Source: Rhyzopertha dominica (taxonomy: Eukaryota > Arthropoda > Insecta > Coleoptera > Bostrichidae). Taken from it: 64,000 nt of DNA. A program made the translations under genes and the position numbers. Location: NCBI GenBank assembly GCA_025024175.1, contig QCXZ01000137.1:3844001-3908000 (forward strand), given 5' to 3'. The notes beneath the pieces were generated by a model. It saw nothing but the letters and a program-made list of their open reading frames with translations, had not been told where the DNA came from and did not search any database. Positions 1 to 13,300 of this stretch are shown one piece after another. Numbering within the stretch: the stretch's first letter is position 1; each line of letters opens with the position of its first letter.

Positions 1-1158
1 CACTTTGGTTCAAAAGTGTTTTGTTACTGTAATAAAGAAAATTATCTGAAATGTACCTAAACAATAATAATATTCTAATTACGTAGTGAATTAATTCCAT
101 AATTCAGATTATTTTATTTAGATGGTTTATAAAACTACATAATTCTGTAACCCTTACTGCCACACAATAAAAGTATTGTTTACATATATCCAAATTGGTA
201 CTTTAGTTTAAACAAATAACTGCAAATTGTGCTGTGTTTATTATCATTAAACAAGCAGCTAAATGGAACTTAGGGATCAAGCCTTGCAATAATTAGATTT
301 TTGTAATTATGTCACAAGATTTGTATACATGTTAAAAAGTGTTTGAATGATACTATGTGGATAAGTTTTCACTTAATAATACACAAAACACATGAAAAAT
401 ATTTTTATAAACTTGATTTAGGGTGCATATTTGCAGCAAAATAGTATTTTGTAATCAGTGCAGTGCTTTGCTCATTTTCTTACATTTATTCTTCATAATA
501 CCCTTAATTATAGTAATATTGATACCACAAATTATTGCCAGAAATACAAGTGTAATTACTATTATATTTTACTCTGTTTCAAGCGCAATCAAATTGTTAC
601 ATTTCAGAACTGCATAGTTAATTTGGGAGTTATATTTGTATTGTACTTTACATTTGATGAACTTATTTCCATACCTACGTAGTTCTAAAGTTGTATCTGT
701 AAAAATTATGGACATTTAAATATTATAAACAATTGTAGCCTGAAGCTTTATATTAAATGAAAGTTATGTGGCTTTTAAACTCAAATATTAAAACTGAAGT
801 GTCCAATGCAAATTTTTATGTGTGCAGAATCTTAAAAGGGTGTGGCCATTTTCTCACTTGAGTATATTGGATATTATTATCACTAGTGTTAACGTTATAT
901 ACTTATAAATAACACTGTTTCATTATTATCCATCAGGAAACAATCCATGCTCTTTTGGCAGAGCCAACATAATATTGAGGTTAATTTTTTAAATTAAATT
1001 ATATTAAGGTTGTCGTAAGGAAATATTAAAGATGTCATCTGGTTATCTCTAATTCTCCCTGAATTGTAATAGTGTTGGAACATGATCCCTTACATCCATT
1101 AACAAATAAAATATTTAATTAATTTATTTAATTACGGTTTCATTTGTTTTTCTTGCAG
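1..1158 (+). other. AT-rich non-coding DNA upstream of the first Hr39 coding exon
   Basis: This AT-rich stretch has no open frame with coding character. It ends in a pyrimidine-rich acceptor (TTTTTCTTGCAG at about 1147-1158), so it is probably the 3' part of an intron. That implies at least one 5' UTR exon of Hr39 upstream of the window. No promoter can be recognised here. Confidence 0.6.
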
Positions 1159-1242
1159 TGAAAGACCGCACATATCCCGTTGTGACAATGCAGCAGAGAC
1201 CCCGATGGGGTGCGGCAGTAAGCTGATGGTAACGGGTCCGCT
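1159..1242 (+). promoter_or_regulatory. Hr39: Hr39 5' UTR segment with two chained upstream ORFs
   Basis: This is the exonic leader between the acceptor at 1158 and the main ATG at 1243. The main frame has stops here (TGA at 1159, another TGA, and TAA), so 1243 is the first usable in-frame start. A 12-codon upstream ORF runs 1188-1226. Its stop overlaps a second upstream ATG in a TGATG at 1224-1228. The second upstream ORF (1226-1258) overlaps the main ATG out of frame. Such overlapping upstream ORFs usually lower initiation at the main start; that effect is inferred here. Confidence 0.55.
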
Positions 1243-1320
1243 ATGGAAGGAAGCATGAGGTCGCCCAACATATCCGTCACCCCCATCAACATGGAGCCAC
1301 TGACCAACGGTGAAGTGCAG
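1243..1320 (+). CDS. Hr39: Hr39 coding exon 1 (start codon, residues 1-26)
   Basis: The exon begins at ATG 1243 ([20 protein letters not shown]), the first start after in-frame stops in the leader. It ends GAAGTGCAG at 1320, followed by GTATTT. The stretch [12 protein letters not shown] resembles the N-terminal region of fly HR39. A second in-frame Met lies at residue 5. The exon ends in phase 0 and joins the segment at 1380 across a 59-nt intron that contains Ns. Reading straight through shifts the frame and loses the conserved [12 protein letters not shown] block. Confidence 0.75.
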
Positions 1321-4300
1321 GTATTTAAGCTACCCAAAGNTCTAGAANTGTTTCTTGACGAACGCGAATTTCNCACCAGGTGCACACGCACTTGCATGAA
1401 CCCCAAAGAACGCACAGCGCCCCGCACCCCGGTGCTGCCACCAACGGAGAGCTGCTGGACAGCTCCGAAGACGCGGAGGTGGCTCAGATCGACTTCCGTT
1501 CGACGACTGTCAATCTGCGTACGAAAACGTTGAGCGGTGGTACGGGCGTTGGGCATGATGTGGCACCGCGTCCCATGTCTTGGGAGGGTGAACTGTCCGA
1601 TGGAGAGAGGGATATGTGCATCGATGAGGATAATGGATCTCAGGTGAAGAAATTGCATATATAGTCACTCGGATATGAAAGCTTATGTAAAAATAATACT
1701 ATTGGGAACTACTGAGATATCACCCTTAAACATAAGGTGGACGATTTGGTTTTTCAAAAATATCTCTTACAATATATATCTCTATTAGAATCATACCTAC
1801 ATTTTTTAAATAAATGTTTTTGTAGACCATGGGAAATTTCCCCGAATTTTACCCCTTATTTTTCAGGTGGGTAAATTTTTTTCAATTCCTCTATTCTTAA
1901 GGAGAAAACTGCAATTAAATTTTAATGGTTGCATTTTCACTGCCAACCTAATGTAATACTTTTTTATCAAACTGCATTAGGTAACATAGCACTCATTCCT
2001 TTTATATGTTTTGTAATTTATTACTAAACTCTGAAATTTAAAAATGGAATACTTATTTAACGAGTATACGGGGTGGTTCCCACGATTTTCTCTTTTTTGG
2101 GTTATTGTAGTGGATCCATTTTTCATCACCATTCATTATACAAACCAAAAAACCTGTTCTTTTTATGCCTGGCAAGCAGTATTTCACTTATGTAAAATCA
2201 ATATTCAACTTCTCCCAACGATTTTACACAATGATCTTTGCATTAAGAAATTAAAGTAGTCCAAAAATGAATTTCAAGTCTAGAAGTACGGGGTGTCCCA
2301 TTTTCGTTGTAATTGTAGGGTATCTCGGTAACTATTAATGCTAGAGTGTTGCGGTTTAGACATTACTCTATTACTTTTTTGTTGTGAGTTGAGCTATACC
2401 ATCGCCATTTTTGTATCATCTTTTGTTTTAAAGCCATAGACAACTTTTGAAAAATTATCCTTTCTTCAGTTCTCATTATCTCGATTGGCTATGTAGACGG
2501 AAAAAAACTGTAGAGACATTTTCTTTAGATATTTTTATTCTTAATCCAGTGACGTACTCAGAATTTTTTTAGGGAGTCACATTTTAGAGATATAACACAA
2601 ACTTGCATTTTTTAAATTGGAAATCATAGTTGGGTTTGTTATTGTTGAAAAGAACTATTTTTCTGATTAAGAAAATGTATACATTGTTAGGTTTATCTTT
2701 ACTAATTTTGGTATTATTCCAATTTTTGTAATAATTTAAAGGAGATTTTACGTTTTTTGTCAAAATGGATGTAAATACTTAATGAGAAACAATGCATAGG
2801 TACTTATCTCCAAATAAACAATCAATTTCATTAGTTACATGGCCTCCTAGATTATCAATAAAAAAATGTATGAGTGCTCTAGGAGTCTTATGTATATATT
2901 CAAATATGCATATATTATTTTGAAAGGATTAAAATTTTTACTTAATAATATAAATTATATCGTGTGTTTTCTTATTCCATAGCCTCCTGGATGTAAACGT
3001 AAAATATGATTAAATTATTTAAAAATTTTTGAATAATGGGGTATAAGACACTTTTCTGGAAAAATATGTTTTGTGAAGCTAAAGGTATGCTAATACTAAT
3101 TCCAAAATATTTCTTTCGTCTGTGGAGTTTTAATGCCCTAAAAAAATTATTGTAAATTGGCGGGAGACAACGCCCCTTTTTAAACGCGGCCAGTACATAC
3201 GTCATCATGACGTATGTACTGGTCGAACATTTGACAACAGAGAAAGGCAATCAGCTGACGGACATGCCCGTAACCAATGACAAATGACAGCATGACAGTG
3301 AAACACGAAAGTGCACGTGTTTGTGTTTGGTTATGTATAGTACTCGCAGATTTTGCTATTTGTTATTTGATGTTGTGATCAATACGCGATGAGCTGCTCG
3401 AATCAGTCTTTATGCTTCCTGATGATATTTTGCCTAGAAACTGAGAAATGGTATTAATACACCCAGTTTTCGACAACTCTAAAGTACCCATTAGTTTAGG
3501 TTATGTTTACATAAACATATGATCATGTAAATAAACTTGGCAAGGACATACAATGATGCCAAGTGTGCAACAGACTGAATACGATTGGCTGGAAAGAAGC
3601 GCGAATTCGGCAAGTCATTGAAACCAGGACGAACGGACCCTTCAGATTTGTAATTGTTATAAACTATTCGTATGTATTTTTTTTAAATAACTGATGGTTG
3701 TATTAGGATAGTAGAGCAAAATAGAAACATTGTAAGTGATTGTCTTGTTCAGTTTCAATAGTTGTCTTATACCCCATTCAGAAATTAGTAAAATAAACCT
3801 AACAATGTTTTTTTTAATCGAAAAAAAATAGGCCNTTTCCATTTTTCCATTAAAAAAAATGCAGGAGTATGTTATATCTCAAAAATGTAACCTCCTAAAA
3901 AATTACGGGGTACGCCAAGGGATTCAAAATAAAAATATCTATAAAAAATGTCTTTATAGTTTTTTTTTTGTATCTACATACCCAAGCGTGAAATTGAGAG
4001 CTGGAGAAATGTTACATTTTCCAAAAGTGGGCTATGGCTTTATAACAAAAGACGATACAAAAATGGCGATGGTACAGCTTAACTCAGAACAAAAAAGTAA
4101 TACAGTAATGTCGAAACCGCAACCCTCTAGCATTAATAGTAACCGAGATACCCTACAATTACAACAAAAATGGGATACCCTGTACATTTAGATACTCAGC
4201 GCATGATAATCTTAACACAAAATTATCAAGCACCATTTTTGCAATCTTGGTATTCTAACTGTACCTGCAGTCTACATAAAGGAGTGTGTTCTCTATGCAA

Positions 4301-7300
4301 AAAAGCATACGGAGGAAAGAACTTATGTATGTCTCAAGAGGATGTGCACCAATACAACGCAAGAAATAGTAAAGTGCAAGTCCTTTTTTTTTGTGTTTGG
4401 GACTAATATTCCTCCTTCAATACTCGCGATTTCGTATCTGTACACCTTTGGCCTTCAACATCAAACTCAACTTTTTCAAACTTTTGAAATGCTTCTTCCA
4501 CACAAATCGTGATATTTTCACATGATATAAATGTTGATACGTAATCACTAATACTCAAAGGTTATGTTGTTACCAGATGACCAAACATACAATATTACGT
4601 TTTACATCTGATAACTTCAACATAACCTTCTGGTTACGGCGGAAGCTTATTTGTACTTGCATTAGAATTAGAAAACAAAGTCATCAAAAACAACTATACA
4701 GAGAATTTAAAGAACAGTTACTGCACTCTTTTCATGTGCAAAAGGTAGAATTAAATCCAGGTTTTTATGCTAAGATGTGGACACATCTAAAAAAAATGTG
4801 TTGCTGTAGAAGGAGCTCATTGTTGAACTTGCTTAATTTTTTTTTATTTACATAGGTGAATACTTGTTAATACACAGAATAATTCCAATAAAACCGTAAT
4901 AAATGAAATGTCTATATTTTATGAAAATGCATACCATACCATTAACATTGAACTGCAATTTTGTCAGAAACTATCAATTTTAGAGCATAATAAAAGAATG
5001 CCTCTTTTCTTCCTTAAGAACAAATAATGCCAAACATTTGATAATACTATATCAAGTGTTATAAGGGATAGTTTGAAACCATATGCTTAAGGGCTAATGT
5101 CTCTGTAGGAAGGTGTTAGTTAAGAAAAGAACACTGTACAGTGAACTGATGTTATTTTTAAATAAATATTTAGATTCCGAGAGATTGTCCGCATGTTCGG
5201 GAACACCCTGTGTATTGTGTAAAACAATTAATTATTTTTGAATTGAACTGTCATTTGTGTACCACTAGTAACAACTCACCCCTTTATACAGTTATACGTT
5301 CACCTTTATGATTATTGATTTTTTCATTAAGATTCAAAAATGGAATTAAGTTCACCACATTATTATAAAATAGATTAAAGAAAAAGGTCTCGTGGACCCT
5401 CTTTGTAAACGCTTAATTTGTATGAAAAAACCAAAGCATCAAAATTAACCTTTTCCTCTTCCATCCTCTAGTTGCCGGAAAACCTGTCCGTTTCTTCGAA
5501 GCCCTCGCCGATGGGCCAGCAAGATTCCAAAGAGAGTCCCGTTCTCAAGCTCAAGCAGCCGCCCGTCGGCACCTACTCCCTCCACAGCACGCCCAGCAAC
5601 TCGCCCCTCTTGAGCCAACGGCACCCCGTCCTGGGGGTGCCGATCATAAGTCACAAGGACATGATGCACAAGGCCCTGAACGTCCCGCCGACGCCCAGTC
5701 CCGACTCCGCCATCCATTCGGCCTACAGCGTCTTCAGCTCCCCGAACCAGAGCCCGCTGACGCAACGACACATCACGCTGACGCCGAACCTGAGTCGGAA
5801 CAACAGCGACGCCTCGCACTCGAGCTGCTGCAGCTATTCCAGCGTTTCCGTGAGCGTCTCGCCTACGCAGCAGTTCTCACCGACGCATAGTCCAATTCAG
5901 GTCAGTGTTTTTTCTTAGTAAGGAGTAATTTCTGGTTTAAAATTTTTCCTTGGACAAAAGCGAGAAATTTTGGTTTGTCTAACTGTCACTAGATGGCAGC
6001 ACTAATCCAAGGAACATCACCGAAACGTTAATATTTTGGCTTTTAAACATTTCCAAATTTTGTTTCGAGTAATTTGTATAGAATTACACCAAATTATGAT
6101 GTAAGTAAGAATTTAGATGGCAATGCCATCTGTCAGCATTACACTGATATGATGACAAAGCCACCTAGCTGCCTTAACGGGTAATAATTCCTAAAACTGC
6201 CGTGGGGGCCTGCTGTCAAATTGAAGTATGCAGGTGCATGCAAATTTGTCAAGGGTATAGGTCACTTCCTTTAGGAAGTAGTACCCGTTAAGGCAGCTAG
6301 GTGGCTTTGCCATCATGTCAGTATAATGCTGACAGATGGCGTCGCCATCTAAATTCTTACTTATTTTATTTCTTATTTTTCAGTCATGACAAGTTCACAA
6401 TTTCACTAACAGTAGTTTCCCGAATGTTACCTATGTTTATAGATATAATTTACTTGAAACCTTAAACATATTAGGCTGGTTTCTCTTCTCTATTGTAAGA
6501 TAAAATCGACCCCGATTTTAAAATCTAAACCAATCACATACCTCAATTTAAGGTGTTGTCATGGTTACTAGGATAATTTTAGCCAACATCAACTTTAACA
6601 AAGAGAAGAGCGTTTTACCATGTACTTGTTGACAGATATGTAACTTATTAGCATCAAAATCTAACATACTGTTACTGTTACAAGAGTAAGTTGGGCTACC
6701 CAAGTTCTAGGTATCTTGGTTGAGTCCAAAATCTTAATTCTTTGACAAGAACAAAACCCAAGATCTTAGCAGTACCACCTGCTGCAGATCTTTAGCCCTG
6801 AGTACAATTCTTAGATTAGTTACACAGAATTGTTAATTTCCTGGAGCAAAATAATAATACAAATACATTTACCTGTGGTAAAGCTTCAAAGAAAAATTAA
6901 AATTTTTAAGAATAGAATCAAAAATTGTCTGACACGGGTTCGACTAATTAAGTGGACTATATTTAGGTTGCGCCAGAAATTGATCGCTCCTGATCTTCCA
7001 TGTAACCTACTTTAAACCGAAACCGATGCGTAATTTTAGTTTTATTCGTTATAGGTTTTGGCATTCATAATTTTTGGTAGTAGAAAAACAATAGACGTCT
7101 TCAATAGAGTCAAAAATAAACATTTGCAATAATAAGTAGTACATTTAGAGATAGAGGAAACACAGCTTCAACATCTTGACATTGATTCCATCAACCCTTG
7201 TGGCGTGATTTTTGCCAAAAGCATAAGTTTATTGAATCACTGCAAGCAGTAGAAGACCTTACTACAGAATGCAAATATTTATTGTATGTGTTTTTAATTT

Positions 7301-10300
7301 TCTAAACAAACATTTGCAGTGATAAGTACTATATTTAGAGATAAACACAGGCTTCATTATTTTAGGAATTGATTCCATCAATCTCTGTAGTGTGAGGTTT
7401 TAGGCTTAAAAGCATCAATTCTATTAAATCACCATTAGAAGACAGAGCAAAAATGTTACCAACATTTTGAAAATGAACTTTGATTAGATTTGATGTTGAA
7501 TTGCATCAAGGTTTTTCAAAGTAGTGGTGGTACTATACTGTGTAGGAAATGCAACTTTTCATGTTTAATATATGAAACAACCAAATAAGGGTATTGATGA
7601 TAAGATTCGCGATCAGGTGGAGGTCTAGAAACTTCAAATTAATTTTTCTTATTGTATTTATTTGTAGGTTCTGGCTCCTTTTTTTTATAAATTAAAGACA
7701 CTTTTTTCTAATAATATAACGTTTCGACCTATAATTTAGGTTTTTGTTGAATATTAAATGTCATATTGATTTTCATAATAATTTGTCAATCTACAAAATA
7801 GAAATATTCGACAAAGACCTAAATTATAGGTCGAAACGTTATATTATTAGAAAAAAGTGTCTTTAATTTATAAAAAAAGGAGCCAGAACCTACAAATAAA
7901 TACAATAAGAAAAATCAACACAAAAGGACTCCACAAAATAAACATCAACATCTTCAAATTAATGTAGCGTAACAAGCACATCATGTGTTTTATATTATTA
8001 TCAATCAACCAAGGAACGTACCACTTGGCTATCCAGCCACAGCAGTTATTAAAGAAGTGAGTAACTTTTGCAACTATGTCTACAATGTAAAATATATTAT
8101 CCCAGCAAAATCTTTCATGAAAGCTTCATAACAAACATTATTATAATTTCTGCACCTAATAATTATGGAATGGTATGCACATGCAATAATTTTTAAATGA
8201 CAATAAGTAGCTCATTGGTCAAAAAAAATATCAGGATTGCAATTCCTGTTCTTGTACACGTGAAAATTTGTATAGATAATGCCAATAATTTTTTGTGAGA
8301 AGCTATTAATTCTAGTAAGTTCGTTGATTACTTGTCCAAAATTGTATGAATTAAATTTGTCCAAAATGCAATTTTTGAAACTGTGATTAGCAGCATTCAT
8401 CTCACCCAGTACAATGATCTATTCTACCAGAAGGTTTCTTAATGTATCATCCAAGAAACCTTCACTAAGTTTTTGATTATGTCCATTTTGAAGGCAAAAG
8501 AAGGTTCAACAACAAACGTAGCAAAATGCTTGATAGTGAGAAAATCAACATTTCACCTTATTTTTTATTAATTCCATGTTTTTAACACAGAGTATACATT
8601 TTTTTTGTGTTTTTGTCACTATACATTTACTCTTGAGTTTGATATGCATGATAAATATTTGCTTCAAATTTATAACAAAACAAATAACTTCTATGAGTTT
8701 GCAATACAATTTCATTTTTCAAAACCATTATCTAATACATTTCTTTGTAAACAGACTTTTTCTCTACAATTGCACTTGTATTTTCTGGCTTTATTTTCAT
8801 AACAGAGATCATAGATTCTTAAAATAATTTCACGTTTATAAACAAGAACTGACTAATGTTCCATCTACACGATATATACGCTCAATAATTATTAATTTAT
8901 GAGCACCACACCTCTCAGCTTTCTAACTCCTGTACGGTTAACAATGTTTAGTGACGCAATTAAGAGTTTGATTCATGGAAAATGGGTGCAACTTGACCTG
9001 ACTCAGGTGGGCTGTTAATGAAAATAATAACGAGGATTGGAGCATTGCAACACCAGGTGCACTGTTCAGACGAACCAATATAATGTGACCTTTAAATAAA
9101 TTGTTCTGTGAATAGCACAGCTTCAAGAAAAAAATGGTGATCTGCAGGTTCATGATTGCCTGGAAATATTAGGATATAAATTGAATATGTCAGAGTCAAG
9201 TAAATTAGTGTTTTGTATATATAGGGATGTTGTGTAATTACCGCTGAAGGTAACCGGAGATTATGCTGTGTTTACTGCTTCTGGTGATGTAATGTTGAAT
9301 ACAGTTAACATTAAACAACCATTTTTATTCATATTATGAGGCCGTTGAACTTTGTTGCGTGGGATGTTATGAAGCAATAATTTGCATTTACTTTTTGTAT
9401 CTGACATTAATAAATGGTTTCTGCAGGTCTGTCTAGACAATAATTGAACATCATTTTTAACTCTTTTTTTATTCTCTAATTCAGGGTCGTCACATGCCCA
9501 ATATCCAGAGTAGCCCCTTGCATCACAACGTCTTGTACAGGAGCCTTCAGGATGACAATAGTATTCATTACACACCTGAACAGGATGGTCTCGATGAGAC
9601 CGAAGAAAAGACTGGTATAATTCATACTTCCTTACCTGCCCAGCCTGGTATATCCCGGCAACAGCTCATTAATAGGTAAGAAGCGGGTCTTTAATCTTGT
9701 AAGATAGATTTCAGTTAAATACAAAATAATTAAATTAAACAATTTCATAGATACTTTGAGATTTTGTCTTGAATTTGATGGAACTGTGAAAATTTGACGT
9801 TACTGACGTGTTTTATAGCTTTTGATGGCCACAACAGTCTGTCAGACAACTTAATATTTTGACATTTATGTGAAGAATTTTTCATATGATTTTGACAGTT
9901 AGTGACATAAAACAATTAAGTATTTTGATAAAAATGCATGTCTATGCTGTGCTGTCTACACCTCAACCAACTGCAGATAGTACTATTTCGCTGTCATTAC
10001 AGCTCATCAGTGCAGTTTAGGTCTAGTGTAGACAACACGGCATAGAACTGGTTTTGCTTATATACCAAAGCGATGGTATGATGAAAGTAAGAATTTAGGA
10101 TGGCAATGCTACAGGTCACTTCCTTTAGGAAGTAGTTCCCGTTAAGGCAGCTAGGTGGCTTTGTCATCATGTCAGTGTAATGCTGACAGATGGCATTGCC
10201 ATCCTAAATTCTTAAGTATTTTGATGTTTGATGTGATGATTTTAACCTATCTATTAAAATTTGAGATTCAATTTAAGAAACTTGCATGATATGTTTTACT

Positions 10301-13300
10301 ATTTTTTGTTGACACATAAGACCGTCAAGCAAGTTATTACTTTGATGTTTAAATTATGAATTTGGTAGATCTATGAAAATTTGAGGTTAGACAAGAAATT
10401 TTCTCAACATATGGTTTTAATTACTGGTTAGATCCACGGATAAAAATGGTCCTCTTTAGAAACAGGATTGATAGAGGTTTCAAAAGTGACTGGTAGATAA
10501 CGGCAACATAGAAGTGTGATTTTATACATTTTTTGTTTCTAGTATATAGTAATTTTAAGTTTATGACGATAAACTCAATGGTTGGTGTTTGTAGTTTTAT
10601 TATTTGAAATGAAAATAATAGCTAACATTTACCCAGTAAATTGGAAATTGTGTCACATTTTGCCTAACTTATTTAAAAAAATCATACTTTTAACATGTGG
10701 CGCCCTATCAGCAATTTGTAAGAACTTAAATTCTCCAGCAAAAACATGGATGCTGCCGTAACGTTTGTTCGGCGTCAAATACGAACAACAAACAATTGAC
10801 TGAGTACTTTGACATTAAATGTCATGAATTTGATAGACTGTGTAAAATTTGAGGTTAAATAAGAATTTCCTTAAGATATTCTTAATTTTTGCTTAGGTCA
10901 ATAATTAAGACTGACAAACAGTTGGGTACTTTGACGTTTAATGTAATGAATTTGATTGATCTTGTAAAATTTGAACTTCAATAAGAAATTTACTGGACAT
11001 GTTTTACAATTTTTGGTTAGGTTACATAAGTTTTATAAAATTGACATGTGATGTCATAAACTTGGCCGGTCTGTTAAAATAATAATTTGCTCAACATGTT
11101 CAATTTTTGGTTAGGTCAGGTCATTATCATCATTTAAGTCATGAATTTGACAGTTCTATTAAAATTCGAGCTTAAATAAGAAATTTGCTGAATATGTTTG
11201 ACAATAATTATAAGTATGAAAGTTTTTTGAACTGTTAATTTAATTTATACTGTAGAATTCAAAAAAATGTCGCACTGTTAATTTTTATGTATTTCTTGAC
11301 AGCTTCAGTCCTCATTTTCATATTTTTTTGGTCTTTCAGTCCTTGTCCAATTTGTGGTGACAAAATATCTGGCTTCCATTACGGTATATTCAGCTGTGAG
11401 TCATGTAAGGGTTTTTTTAAACGTACAGTACAAAATCGAAAGAACTACGTGTGCCTGAGGGGAGCGGTCTGTCCTGTCACGGTTGCCACGCGAAAGAAAT
11501 GCCCAGCTTGCCGATTCGACAAGTGTCTCCAACGGGGGATGAGATTAGACGGTAAGCCTTTGGGGGTGAAGCAAACACAAGCTTAATTTTCCTTTTAAAT
11601 GGCTTTCGATTCAATCTCTTTCAATTTTCATATCATTTTTCCAGCTATAAGGGAGGACCGCACTCGAGGTGGTCGATCGACGTATCAGTGCTCTTATTCA
11701 CTGCCGCCTTCGTTAACGAGTCATCCGGAACTTAGGTCTAGTACTACGGATCTTCAGCAGGGTCTGACGGACCACTCGGGCAATCTGACAGTCAAATTGG
11801 AGCCACCTGATCCTTCTTTGTCCCACACAAAGAGGGGAACACTGTCGAATTTAAAGCACGGTGTCCCGCCACTATTGCAAGTAAGTATATGTAAAGAATG
11901 TTTCTTAAATATGCGTCAAAGTTTGAGGTATGATTTCCAAGGCATTTTTGTGAAAAAAGAAGTTCATATAAACATTTGTCGAAAAATGCTTCTTAAAGGA
12001 GGAGATACACCTCTGAAGATGGTTTTTCTCAATTATGACACTCTGTGCCCACATAACCTTTGATGCTTAGAATTTCAAATTTTTACATAGAAAAGTAACC
12101 CTATTTTTTAATGGTAATTTTCCTGACATTTTAATTATAGAATATTATATCTTAAGTATTATTTTTGAACGCAAAAGACATATAAATCAAGAAAAAATGC
12201 ATGTCTATGCTGTGCTAGGTGGCTTTGTCGTCATGTCAGTGTAATGCTGATAGATGGCATTGCCATCTAAATTCTTACTTACTCAAGGTTTTACCAGATT
12301 TAATCTGCATTCAATTTTCCTTTTAATTATGTGAAGAGTCCCCCTTTTATATTTAAAAATTTTGAAAAATATCAATATTGGGTAGAATATTTAGCAAAAA
12401 AAAAATATTATCCTATTTTTAATAATAAGTAATTAAACAGTTGATTTACCTAGCTTTTAATTTCTAACAATTTTATTCTATTCAACCTTTAATATTTTTG
12501 AATACCATAAACATTTAAATGCGATTTTCACTAGTTAAATTTGCATTTAATTTCCCTTTTAATTCCATAAGAAGTATTATATTGTTGTATTTAAACATTA
12601 TGAAAAAAATTGATATTTGGGTAGAACTACAGAGACTGTACAAGCACAGCGTAGCCATATGTGTATCGGACGCCAGTTTCTTCCAAATTAGGTTGCAAGC
12701 AAGTGTATCTTTTGAGGGCAGTTTTTGGCAAATAAAAAAAAATTGCAGTTTTCACTGTCGTATTCCGGATACTCTAGCACATACAGTTTTAGTCTGGGAA
12801 TTCTATTATTTGGGATACATTTTTTAACATCATTAAAAATAAAAATTTGTATTTTTGTGCTAAAAGTTACGAGGTCGGATTTTTTGAGTAGCTTTTCCAT
12901 GGTTGTACATAAAAATTGCGATTTCGAGTTGATAAGATTTGCATGTCCGGTTTAACATTCTGGTTAAAATTTGGGGTGGATTTTAGTTTTTTTTTTAATT
13001 ACTTTATTTGTTACTTAAGCTATCAAGATGAAACTTGATATGTAGGTATAGTTCGTTTTGATATATTTTTTGGCGGAAAATTTTCTGATTTTTCTCTAGT
13101 GTTCTGGAAAATATACCAGAAAACTTGTCAAATTTACACAACTAAACTTGAAATTGGATTTTCATACTGTTTTGAACATTGACAAGTTCTTGCTGAAATA
13201 ATTTTAATTAATATGCAAAGGCAATTTTGCGAAATGGTCAGGAAAATGAAAATTTTTCACCATCTTTTCCTTATACGCTTGAATTTGGCCCTGCTTAAGA

